From the NCBI RefSeq assembly GCF_012769535.1, contig NZ_CP046565.1:1812501-1876500 (forward strand): a DNA stretch of 64,000 bases. Direction: 5' to 3'. The translations under genes were made by a program, and so were the position numbers. This DNA comes from Methylococcus geothermalis. Its GTDB lineage: Bacteria > Pseudomonadota > Gammaproteobacteria > Methylococcales > Methylococcaceae. The notes below the pieces were generated by a model, which did no database searches, was not told the origin of the DNA, and was given only the letters and a program-made list of their open reading frames with translations. Below, piece after piece: positions 43,664-51,994 of this stretch; within the stretch, counting starts at the first letter, position 1, and every line of letters starts with the position of its first letter.

Positions 43664-44083
43664 TCAGTGGCCGGTGTCGTGCTTGCCGTTGGCCGCGCCG
43701 GCAGCCCGGGACGGCGCATCCGCACCCCGGTCCACGCTGACGTTGCCGACCGGGGCGCCGTCGAGCGTCATCTCGGTGATGCCCTTGTCACGCTCGTAGC
43801 GGCAGGTCAGCACGTGGTCGCCATTGTTGCTGTAGTTCCAGGTCAGGTTCACATAGCTGTTGCCGTCGCTCTGCGACTCGCTCGGCATGTAAAGATGGGT
43901 GCCGGCCTTGGCTTCGCCGGCCTGGGTGCAGGATTCCCGCGCATAGGTGTTCAGCATGTTGCCCGACATCAGCAGCGCCTGGCCGACTTTGTCCTGTTCG
44001 GTTTCCTTGGAGAAATACACGATCCCGAAACCGATGATCATGATGCCGACGAATGCGTAGATGAGTTTGGTCAGTTCGCTCAT
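43664..44083 (-). CDS. hypothetical membrane-anchored protein
   Basis: A 139-residue protein with one N-terminal transmembrane helix ('LIYAFVGIMIIGFGIVYF') and a soluble domain containing two cysteines ('ESCTQAGEA', 'VLTCRYERDKG'), which could form a disulfide in the periplasm. I do not recognise the family. AAGGAG lies seven bases before the ATG. It is the gene directly after nrdA and 37 bases before the cytochrome b561 gene, so it is probably co-transcribed with the nrd genes. Confidence 0.65.
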   Translation of the reverse strand: MSELTKLIYAFVGIMIIGFGIVYFSKETEQDKVGQALLMSGNMLNTYARESCTQAGEAKAGTHLYMPSESQSDGNSYVNLTWNYSNNGDHVLTCRYERDKGITEMTLDGAPVGNVSVDRGADAPSRAAGAANGKHDTGH

Positions 44084-44193
44084 TTGACTCTCCTTACCTC
44101 TCGTGGTTCAGTTATTTTCAGGGGGGCCTTCCGCCAGGGCCTGACGGCCTTTCCGGGCGCCAGGCCCATGATGCACAAGGATGAGCGTTTCGG

Positions 44194-47103
44194 CTACTGG
44201 CACGCTTCGCAAGTGGGATCGTCGATCAGGCAAGCCTTGGGCTCGGCCGGCCTCGTGTCGGCGTGAACGGCGTCCATCTGGCGCAGGCCGGGGATGGCAT
44301 CGTCGATCGGATCGGTCTTGACCGCATTGAGCTTGCCGTCGAAGGCCGTGCTCTTCTCGACGTGGGTGGCGCCCAGCGAACGCAGGTAGTACGTGGTCTT
44401 GAGGCCGCGCACCCAGGCCAGTTTGTAGAGCGTGTCGAGCTTCTTGCCGGAAGGCTCGGCCAGGTACAGGTTCAGGGACTGCGCCTGGTCCAGCCATTTC
44501 TGCCGGCGCGAACCCGCCTCGATCAGCCAGCGGGCGTCGATCTCGAACGCGGTGGAGTAGAGCTGTTTCAGCGGTTCGGGGACGCGCTCGATCTTCTGCA
44601 CGCTGCCGTCGTAGTACTTGAGGTCGTTGATCATGACCGCATCCCACAGTCCCAGCGCCTTGAGGTCCTGGACCAGATAGGGGTTGACCACGGTGAACTC
44701 GCCCGACAGGTTCGACTTGACGAACAGGTTCTGGTACGTCGGCTCGATGGACTGCGAGACGCCGCAGATGTTCGAGATGGTCGCGGTGGGCGCGATCGCC
44801 ATGGTGTTGCTGTTGCGCATGCCGACCGTGCGCACCCGTTCGCGCAGGGCATCCCAGTCCAGCGTCCAGCTCCGGTCCATCTGCAGATAGCCGCCGCGTC
44901 CCTCTTCCAGCAGGGCGATGGAGTCGATCGGCAGGATGCCCCGGCTCCACAGCGAGCCGTCGAAGGTGCTGTAGCGGCCCCGTTCCTCGGCCAGGTCGCA
45001 GGAAGCCTGGATCGCGTAGTAGCTGACCGCTTCCATGCTGAGATCGGCGAATGCGACCGCCTCCTGCGAGGCATAGGGTAGCCGCAGCTGGTACAGGGCA
45101 TCCTGGAAGCCCATGATCCCCAAGCCCACCGGGCGGTGACGCAGGTTGGAGCGGCGCGCCTGCGGCACGCTGTAATAGTTGATGTCGATGACGTTGTCCA
45201 GCATGCGCATGCCGGTGGCGATGGTCTTCTGGAGCTTCACGGTGTCCAGCGCGCCGTCCGGCGTGATGTGCGCCGCCAGGTTCACCGAGCCCAGATTGCA
45301 CACGGCGATTTCGCCGTCGTTGGTGTGCAGGGTGATTTCGGTGCAGAGGTTGGATGAATGCACCACGCCCGCGTGCTGGTTCGTGTAGCGCAGGTTGCAC
45401 GGGTCTTTGAAGGCCAGCCAGGGGTGGCCGGTCTCGAACAGCATGGACAGCATCTTGCGCCACAACTGGCTGGCGGGCAGGCGCTTGTACAGCTTGAGTT
45501 CGCCGCGGTCGGCCTTGGCTTCGTAGTCCAGATAGCGCTGCTCGAAGGCGAGTCCCGTCAGGTCGTGCAGGTCGGGGGTGTCGTTCGGTGAGAACAGGGT
45601 CCAATCCTTGTCTTCCGCCACCCGCTTCATGAACAGGTCCGGCACCCAGTTGGCGGTGTTCATGTCGTGGGTACGGCGGCGGTCGTCGCCGGTGTTCTTG
45701 CGCAGGTCGAGGAATTCCTCGATGTCGATGTGCCAGGTTTCAAGATAGGCGCAGACCGCGCCTTTGCGTTTGCCGCCCTGGTTCACGGCGACGGCCGTGT
45801 CGTTGGCGACCTTGAGGAAGGGCACCACGCCCTGGGATTTGCCATTGGTGCCCTTGATGTGGGCGCCCATGCCGCGCACCCGGGACCAGTCGTTGCCGAG
45901 GCCGCCGGCGAACTTGGAGAGCAGGGCGTTGTCCTTGATGGCGCTGTAGATGCCGTCCAGATCGTCCGGCACCGTGGTCAGGTAGCAGGACGAAAGCTGC
46001 GGCCGCAGTGTACCGGCGTTGAACAGGGTTGGCGTCGAGGACATGAAGTCGAAGGACGACAGGAGGTCATAGAACTCGATCGCGCGATCTTCCCGGTCGA
46101 TCTCCTGGATGGCCAGCCCCATGGCCACGCGCATGAAGAAAGCCTGCGGCAGCTCGAAGCGGATGTCGCCGCTGTGGATGAAATAGCGGTCGTACAAGGT
46201 CTGGAGACCCAAATAGTTGAACTGCAGGTCGCGCTCCGGCTTGAGCGCCTGCCCTAACCGCTGCAGGTCGAAACGGGTCAGCTCCGGCGACAGCAGCTCC
46301 AACTCGGCGCCGCGTTTGATGTAGTCCTTGAAATAGTCGCCGTAGCGCTGGCTCATCTCGTCCTGGGTGGCGGAGACGGCGCCGTGGCCGAGGAAACTCA
46401 GGGCTTCCCGGCGCAGCGCGTCCAGCAGCAAGCGGGCGGAGACGTAGGAGTAGTTCGATTCCTGCTCGATGCGGGTGCGGGCGGTCATCACCAGGGTCGG
46501 CGCCACGTCCTTCTCGGGTACGCCGTCGAACAGGTTGCGGCGGGTTTCCTCGATGATCCATTGCGGCTCGACGTCGGCCAGGCCGCGGCAGGCTTCCTCC
46601 ACGACGCGCTGGAGGCGGGCGGTGTCCAGCGGTTTGCGGCTGCCGTCTTCCAGGGTGACGTGAATAACGTCATCTTCGCGGGCCTGAGTTTTTTCCTCGC
46701 GGCTCTTTTCGGCGCGCAGGCGAGCGCGCTCCTCGCGGTAGAGCACGTAGGCGCGGGCCACTTTCTGGTGGCCGGAACGCATCAGGCCGAGCTCGACCTG
46801 ATCCTGGATGTCCTCGATGTGGATGGTGCCGCCGCCCGGCAGGCGCCGCAGCAGCGCCTTGACCACCTGGTCGGTCAAGGCGTCCACGCTCTCGTGAATG
46901 CGCCGGCTCGCCGCCGCGTTGCCGCCTTCCACTGCGAGGAAGGCCTTGGTGATGGCGACGCTGATCTTGGCGGCGTCGAAGGCCGTGACTTTGCCGTTGC
47001 GGCGGATGACCCGGACTTCGCCCGGAGACAGGCTGCGGAGTTCGGCGGGCGCGGCGTCGAGTGCGGTATCGGGGAGGGGGCGCGCAGCGTTTGGGTTGGA
47101 CAT
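44194..47103 (-). CDS. nrdA: ribonucleoside-diphosphate reductase, alpha subunit (class Ia)
   Basis: A ~969-residue R1 catalytic subunit, longer than the ~760 of E. coli. An N-terminal ATP-cone (~residues 15-110, 'VIRRNGKVTAFDAAKISVAI') is followed by a second, degenerate cone (~125-220). The barrel carries the catalytic cysteines in 'LSSCYLTTV', 'SSNLCTEITLHTN' and 'AVCNLGSVNL', the radical-path tyrosines 'TTYYLRSLG', and the C-terminal redox pair 'DDPTCEACQ'. The start is the ATG at 47103 with AGGAGG eight bases upstream. Two NrdR-type boxes overlap its promoter. Confidence 0.95.
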   Translation of the reverse strand: MSNPNAARPLPDTALDAAPAELRSLSPGEVRVIRRNGKVTAFDAAKISVAITKAFLAVEGGNAAASRRIHESVDALTDQVVKALLRRLPGGGTIHIEDIQDQVELGLMRSGHQKVARAYVLYREERARLRAEKSREEKTQAREDDVIHVTLEDGSRKPLDTARLQRVVEEACRGLADVEPQWIIEETRRNLFDGVPEKDVAPTLVMTARTRIEQESNYSYVSARLLLDALRREALSFLGHGAVSATQDEMSQRYGDYFKDYIKRGAELELLSPELTRFDLQRLGQALKPERDLQFNYLGLQTLYDRYFIHSGDIRFELPQAFFMRVAMGLAIQEIDREDRAIEFYDLLSSFDFMSSTPTLFNAGTLRPQLSSCYLTTVPDDLDGIYSAIKDNALLSKFAGGLGNDWSRVRGMGAHIKGTNGKSQGVVPFLKVANDTAVAVNQGGKRKGAVCAYLETWHIDIEEFLDLRKNTGDDRRRTHDMNTANWVPDLFMKRVAEDKDWTLFSPNDTPDLHDLTGLAFEQRYLDYEAKADRGELKLYKRLPASQLWRKMLSMLFETGHPWLAFKDPCNLRYTNQHAGVVHSSNLCTEITLHTNDGEIAVCNLGSVNLAAHITPDGALDTVKLQKTIATGMRMLDNVIDINYYSVPQARRSNLRHRPVGLGIMGFQDALYQLRLPYASQEAVAFADLSMEAVSYYAIQASCDLAEERGRYSTFDGSLWSRGILPIDSIALLEEGRGGYLQMDRSWTLDWDALRERVRTVGMRNSNTMAIAPTATISNICGVSQSIEPTYQNLFVKSNLSGEFTVVNPYLVQDLKALGLWDAVMINDLKYYDGSVQKIERVPEPLKQLYSTAFEIDARWLIEAGSRRQKWLDQAQSLNLYLAEPSGKKLDTLYKLAWVRGLKTTYYLRSLGATHVEKSTAFDGKLNAVKTDPIDDAIPGLRQMDAVHADTRPAEPKACLIDDPTCEACQ

Positions 47104-47139
47104 GGATAGGACCTCCTGGGGTTGTGGTCGCGAGTGCAA

Positions 47140-47155
47140 ACACTATAGACGGTGT
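47140..47155 (-). promoter_or_regulatory. NrdR-type box 1 (over the -10)
   Basis: ACACTATAGACGGTGT matches the NrdR-box consensus ACACWATATATWGTGT at 13 of 16 positions. It covers the putative -10 hexamer of the nrdA promoter. Together with box 2, placed 32 bp away, it shows the two-box, three-turn spacing typical of NrdR operators. Confidence 0.75.
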
Positions 47156-47171
47156 TTTTTGATGACGTCAA
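47142..47171 (-). promoter_or_regulatory. sigma-70 promoter of nrdA
   Basis: On the minus strand TTGACG (47171-47166) and TATAGT (47147-47142) are separated by 18 bases. The transcript would start near 47135, giving a leader of about 30 bases to the nrdA ATG. The -10 lies within NrdR box 1 and the -35 abuts box 2, so NrdR would block polymerase. Confidence 0.65.
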
Positions 47172-47187
47172 GCACATTATCTTGTGC
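47172..47187 (-). promoter_or_regulatory. NrdR-type box 2 (next to the -35)
   Basis: GCACATTATCTTGTGC fits the NrdR-box consensus at 12 of 16 positions and is itself a near-palindrome. Its start is 32 bp from that of box 1, the spacing seen in characterised NrdR operators. Confidence 0.72.
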
Positions 47188-47311
47188 CAAAGCGGTGGAC
47201 GAGGTGTGGATAGCCTGTGGAAAACCGGCGCCAGGCCGCGCCGGTTCGCAAGTCGGTGCGGCCCGGTGATACAGTTACGCCTCCTGAATTTTTCCCCGCG
47301 ATGGAGTCCCG

Positions 47312-48532
47312 ATGAGCGCCAATTCCGAGCTGACGCCCCCCGAATTTCTCAGTCCGCCGCAGCCGGTCCAGCCGGTCGACGAGGCGCAGGCGGCCGGCAT
47401 GGTCCGGCTCGAAGCCGAGACCCTGGCGAAGCTGGACGTGAAGATCGAGGATTTCATCGCCGCGGTGATCGACCATCCGCTGCAGAGCGAGGAATTCAAG
47501 GCCAGGCTGGCCGGGGCGCATACCCTGGGGAACGAGGAAATCCGGGCGGCCGCCCGCATTTCCAACCGCTTGCTGGAAAAACCCATGCGGGCCATGAGCG
47601 CCGGAGTGTTCGACAGCGGCTCGGACATTTCCCGCGCCCTGCTGGACCTGCGCGCCAAGGTGGAAGAGCTGGACCCCTCGCGCCAGGGCAATCTGCTGGA
47701 GCCGCGCAAGCTGCTGGGGCTGATCCCGATGGGCAGCCGCATCCACGACTATTTCCGCCGGTACGAATCGGCCCAGGCCCACATCAACGGCATCATCCAG
47801 GCCCTCTACGGCGGCCAGGACGAGCTGCGCAAGGACAATGCCGCGATCGAGGAGGAGAAGCTCCAGGCCTGGAAGATCATGGAGAAGCTGGAACAGTACG
47901 CCTATGTCGGCAAGAAGATCGATGCCGCGCTGGAACGGAAGCTGGCCGAGATCGAGGCGCAGGACCCGGAAAAGGCCCGCGTGGTCCGAGAGGAGCTGCA
48001 GTTCTACGTGCGCCAGAAGGTGCAGGACATCCTCACCCAGCTCGCCGTGACCATCCAGGGCTATCTCGCGATGGACATGATCCGCAAGAACAACCTGGAA
48101 CTCATCAAGGGGGTGGAACGGGCGACCACGACCACCCTCTCGGCGCTGCGCACCGCGGTCATCGTCGCCCAGGCCCTGGCCAACCAGAAACTGGTGCTGG
48201 ACCAGGTCGGGGCCCTGCGCGCCACGACCGGCAACCTGATCGAATCCACCTCGGCCATGCTCAAGCAGCAGGCCGGCCGGGTGCATGAGCAGGCCGGCGG
48301 CACCGCCGTCGACCTGAAACAGCTCCAGGCCGCGTTCCAGAACATCTACGAGACCATGGACAGGGTTGCCGGCTACAAGCTCCAGGCCCTGGACAACCTG
48401 CGGCAGACGGTGGACGCCCTGACCCAGGCGGTCGCCAAGTCGAAGACCTATCTGGACCGCGCGCGGGAGGAAACGGTGGCGGAAGTGGCGGGTGCCCTTC
48501 CCGCCGCGAAGGAAGACGAGATCGTTCTGTAG
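47312..48532 (+). CDS. toxic-anion resistance protein, TelA family
   Basis: A 406-residue, mainly helical cytoplasmic protein of the TelA/KlaA family, originally linked to tellurite resistance. Landmarks are 'LLGLIPMGSRIHDYFRRYESAQAHI' (~residue 145), a coiled-coil region 'EELQFYVRQKVQDILTQLAV', and 'VERATTTTLSALRTAVIVAQAL'. The mechanism is not established. The ATG at 47312 follows 'GGAGTCCCG'. The gene is convergent with the MscS-type channel, touching at the stop codons. Confidence 0.85.
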   Translation: MSANSELTPPEFLSPPQPVQPVDEAQAAGMVRLEAETLAKLDVKIEDFIAAVIDHPLQSEEFKARLAGAHTLGNEEIRAAARISNRLLEKPMRAMSAGVFDSGSDISRALLDLRAKVEELDPSRQGNLLEPRKLLGLIPMGSRIHDYFRRYESAQAHINGIIQALYGGQDELRKDNAAIEEEKLQAWKIMEKLEQYAYVGKKIDAALERKLAEIEAQDPEKARVVREELQFYVRQKVQDILTQLAVTIQGYLAMDMIRKNNLELIKGVERATTTTLSALRTAVIVAQALANQKLVLDQVGALRATTGNLIESTSAMLKQQAGRVHEQAGGTAVDLKQLQAAFQNIYETMDRVAGYKLQALDNLRQTVDALTQAVAKSKTYLDRAREETVAEVAGALPAAKEDEIVL

Positions 48533-50863
48533 TCAGGTCCGGCGCGGCACCATCTCCACCTGCAGGGGACGGACGGTATCGAGATGGACGTCGCGCTGCG
48601 GGAAGGCCAGCGCGATGCCTTCCTCGAAGAAGCGTTTCTCGATCATGAAGCGCAGGTCGCTGGCAACCTGGTAGGCGCTCATGGCGGGGTGCATTTCCAG
48701 CCAGTAATAGATGCCGAAGATCAGCGCGCTCTCGCCGAAATCCTCGAACCAGACGAACGGCGCCGGGTCGTCGAGAATCAGGCCGTGGCGGCTTGCGCAT
48801 TCGAGCAGGATGTTGGAGACCCGACGCGAGGGCGAGCCGTAGGCGACGCCGACCTTGAACGAACGCCGAAGCTTCGGCGTGGTATAGGTCCAGTTGGTGA
48901 CCTTGTTTTCGAGGAAGGTCGAATTCGGGATCATCGTTTCCACGCCGTCGAAGCCGCGCACCGTGGACGAACGAACGTCGACGTCGGTCACCGTGCCGAC
49001 GATGCCGTCCACTTCCACGATGTCGCCGACCTTGATCTTGTGTTCGAACAGGATCAGGGCGCCGCTCATGAAATTTTTCAGCAGGGTCTGGGTGCCGAAG
49101 CCCATGCCGATGGCGAGAGCGCCGCCGAGGAAGGCGAAGGCGGTGAGCGGGATGCTCATGAAGTCGAGGACGATCAGCAGCAGGACCAGGATGAAAACGG
49201 CGCGCAACCAGCGGCGGAACAAATTGGCCTGGGGCGGATCGATGCCGAAACGCGAGATCAGGGCGCGCTTGACCCGCTGGGTGACCACCCCGGACAGCCA
49301 ATAGCCGAGCAGGAACAGCAGCACCGCGCCGACGCTCTTGCCGAAAGTCACGCTGCGGCTGATGGCAACCGGCTTGCCTTCGATTTCGATGCTGTCGTCG
49401 ACGGCGAACAGCTCAAATTGCCAGATCGATTTGCCGATGCCGCTGACGGTGGCGAGAAGTTCGCCCAGCCGCTGTTCCATGCCAAGGGTGCTGAGCTGAA
49501 CCTTGTGTTCGTCCCGCCAGCGCCGGAGCATGCGTTCGGTCCGGTCCACGAAGAGCCGCAATTTTTGGTTGGCTTCCTGGCGGGCGCGGTATGCGTCGGC
49601 CGCCGATTGTTCGTAGCCCCGCACCCCGTCGGTGTTGCCTTGCAACTTGGCCAATCGCGCGGCTTGGGCGCGTTCCTCGGCGTACGCCAGATCCGATTCG
49701 CCGGCGAGGTAGGGCAATACAGGCTGCAGCCGTTCGATGCTCTGGCCGATGAGGTCGAGCGCCCGGCGCCGGGCTTCCGGGTCGGCGCCGGTCACCAGGA
49801 TATAGCGCTGGTTCCAGAGGTCGGACAAATAGCGGTTGATCGCCCCCGTCGTGTTCACGGCATAGCTGCGGAACCGAAGGGTTTGCAGCCAGGCGTCGGC
49901 CGCTCTCAGGCGCGCCGCAAGCGCATCGAGGTCCGGCGTTGGCTTGGCCACGTCCGCACCGGCCTTGGCTTGCTGGAGCGCGCGTGCGGCTGCTTCGCGT
50001 TCCTTGCTCCAGCGGTCGTGGTCGGCCAGGACGCTTTGCTGCTCCCGCTCCAGGGGTTGCTGATATTGCCGCAGGCGTTCCTGCACGCTTTCCAGGTCCC
50101 GGAGGGTAAACGAGCTATGGCCCCTGGCCTTGGCGATCTGCCTCTGGAGCAACGCGGCCTCCGATTTCGAGGTCTCGAGGCGGGTCTTGGCGAGGGTGAG
50201 TTCCAGCCCGGTCCAGGCCAAGCGGTTGTCCGTCACCCGTTCGCGCAATTGGGCCAGTGCTTGGTTCGATTTCGCCTTGGCAGCGTCCTCCGGGGTTCGA
50301 GCCCGTTCGGCGGTCTCGGCGGCCAACCGCGCGGCGGCTTTTTCTTGCTTGGCATCGGCCTCGAACCGGAGGGCGTCGCGCTGGAGCTGGACCTGGGCCG
50401 ATTCGAAGGCCGCGGTTTTGGTTCGGGCGGCGTCGAGCGCATCCTGCAGATCGTCCAGCAGCAGCACCGAATAGGGCGGCGGCTGATCGAAACCCGACCA
50501 GGCCGCTTCCCTGGCTTCGGCTTCATCGCGTGTCCGGATCGCCGCTTCCTGTTCCGACAGGGTCTCCAATTCGGCTTGATAGATGTAGACCAGGAGGTCG
50601 GACTGGCGGAGGGCGAGGGCCTTATCCTCGGGCGTAAATTCCCGTGCGTTTTCCTCGCCCGCCAATTGGTCGCGCAGGACGGTCGCGTCTTCCAATTTGC
50701 GCTGGATTTCCGGACGCAGCTCCGCGGGGGCCGGCATCGCGGCCGGAGACGGGGAGGCTTCCACCTGCGCATTGCTTCCCGGTACCGCGGGCATGGCCAA
50801 AGCAAGCAGCGCCAACAGCGCCAACGGCGCACCCATGCCGCCGCGCAGGCCGTGTGTCGCCAT
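48533..50863 (-). CDS. MscS-family mechanosensitive channel with large N-terminal periplasmic region
   Basis: A ~776-residue channel of the large MscK/MscM-like class. A signal peptide ('APLALLALLALAMPAVPGSNAQ') precedes ~450 residues of charged, coiled-coil-forming helices, presumably periplasmic. Hydrophobic segments follow (~500-590), and then the MscS pore and beta domain: 'GGALAIGMGFGTQTLLKNFMSGALIL' region near residue 595, 'DIVEVDGIVGTVTDVDVRSSTVRGFD' and a C-terminal alpha/beta vestibule. These channels open on membrane tension during osmotic down-shock. The start ATG overlaps the PspC stop (TGATG), so the two genes are coupled. Confidence 0.9.
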   Translation of the reverse strand: MATHGLRGGMGAPLALLALLALAMPAVPGSNAQVEASPSPAAMPAPAELRPEIQRKLEDATVLRDQLAGEENAREFTPEDKALALRQSDLLVYIYQAELETLSEQEAAIRTRDEAEAREAAWSGFDQPPPYSVLLLDDLQDALDAARTKTAAFESAQVQLQRDALRFEADAKQEKAAARLAAETAERARTPEDAAKAKSNQALAQLRERVTDNRLAWTGLELTLAKTRLETSKSEAALLQRQIAKARGHSSFTLRDLESVQERLRQYQQPLEREQQSVLADHDRWSKEREAAARALQQAKAGADVAKPTPDLDALAARLRAADAWLQTLRFRSYAVNTTGAINRYLSDLWNQRYILVTGADPEARRRALDLIGQSIERLQPVLPYLAGESDLAYAEERAQAARLAKLQGNTDGVRGYEQSAADAYRARQEANQKLRLFVDRTERMLRRWRDEHKVQLSTLGMEQRLGELLATVSGIGKSIWQFELFAVDDSIEIEGKPVAISRSVTFGKSVGAVLLFLLGYWLSGVVTQRVKRALISRFGIDPPQANLFRRWLRAVFILVLLLIVLDFMSIPLTAFAFLGGALAIGMGFGTQTLLKNFMSGALILFEHKIKVGDIVEVDGIVGTVTDVDVRSSTVRGFDGVETMIPNSTFLENKVTNWTYTTPKLRRSFKVGVAYGSPSRRVSNILLECASRHGLILDDPAPFVWFEDFGESALIFGIYYWLEMHPAMSAYQVASDLRFMIEKRFFEEGIALAFPQRDVHLDTVRPLQVEMVPRRT

Positions 50864-51933
50864 CAGGCACTCCATTCGGCCGGCGAGCGGGCGAACTTTT
50901 CCTTCAAGAACCGGGCATGCACCGCCATAGCCTGGGCGTCGTCCCGGTACAGGCCGTGCAGCATCTGGCGCAGGGACTGGTCCAGTACGTCGAGCTGCTC
51001 GTGCAGCACGGCTTGCGCTGTCTTCCCGTGCAGCAGCGGCTCGCTGCGGGCCAGATCGGCGGGCAGCGCGAGATAGTGCTCCACGGCGTCTGGCAGATAC
51101 TCCAGGGCGATGCGGCGGACGTCGTAGAGCATGGGGTCGGACTCATGGGCCGTGCGCAACAGGCGGTCCAGCGCACCGAGCAGGGATTCCGCGATGCTGG
51201 CGATGCGAGCTTCCGCTTCGGGGTCGACCCGTCCGGCCACCCGGTTCCGCAACGTCTCCAGCCGGACCCGGACCGCCGCCACCGGGTCGCCGTCGAACCG
51301 TTCCCGAAGTTCGTCCAGGTTGCCGGCGGTTCGGGCGAAGCGCTCGCTATAGGTCTCCAGTGCGACCTGCCGCAGGCTCTGTCCCAGCGTATCGAGCTCC
51401 GCGACGAGTTGCTGCTCGGGCGTCCTGCCGTCGTCCAGGCGGTGGCTCGCGGCATCGTGCTCGGGAAGCTCCAGATAATGGCTCAAAAGAGCGGGCAGCT
51501 CTTCCAGCGCCGCCTTGCGCACCGCAATCAGCGCCTGTGGCTGCCGTGAGCGGGGGAGGTCGAGCTGGGGAAGCAACGACTGCACCAGGGCTTCGGTGTC
51601 GGAAAGTTTGGCCTGTAGCGCCGGATGCCTTGCCCGGGCACGGGCGCCATCGAACAGCCGCGCCAGCCGCCGCGCCTTTCTCCGCAGCCGCCAGGACAGC
51701 TCCGTCCCCCGCGCCGGCAACACCAGCCAGAGCACCAGGTAGAGCCAGAAGGTAAAGCTGAAGCTGAAGAAAATCGAGACTAGGAAGATCAGGCGGACCA
51801 GGGACACCTCCAGCCCGAAATAGCGTGCGATCCCCGCGCACACGCCGCCGATGCGGCGCCGGTCGAGGTCGCGTTCGAGGCGGGAAGGACGGGAAAGGGA
51901 AGGAGGGGTCTGCATGGAGCGCATCGAAACCAT
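50863..51933 (-). CDS. PspC-domain membrane protein with long helical C-terminus
   Basis: A ~356-residue protein. The PspC domain lies near the N-terminus ('DRRRIGGVCAGIARYFGLEVSLVRLIF', ~residues 26-80) with one or two membrane helices ('FFSFSFTFWLYLVLWLVLPA'); a ~260-residue helical region with no known domain follows. Classic PspC proteins are ~120 residues and sense envelope stress with PspA/B; here pspA and pspB are absent and the partner is an MscS-type channel, coupled by a TGATG overlap. The start is uncertain (51966, 51933, 51924 or 51915). Confidence 0.8.
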   Translation of the reverse strand: MVSMRSMQTPPSLSRPSRLERDLDRRRIGGVCAGIARYFGLEVSLVRLIFLVSIFFSFSFTFWLYLVLWLVLPARGTELSWRLRRKARRLARLFDGARARARHPALQAKLSDTEALVQSLLPQLDLPRSRQPQALIAVRKAALEELPALLSHYLELPEHDAASHRLDDGRTPEQQLVAELDTLGQSLRQVALETYSERFARTAGNLDELRERFDGDPVAAVRVRLETLRNRVAGRVDPEAEARIASIAESLLGALDRLLRTAHESDPMLYDVRRIALEYLPDAVEHYLALPADLARSEPLLHGKTAQAVLHEQLDVLDQSLRQMLHGLYRDDAQAMAVHARFLKEKFARSPAEWSA

Positions 51934-51994
51934 CGGGTGGCCGTAAACCGGGCAAGCATAACGCAACTCGGCCCGTGCCTGCCCCCTTCACGTC

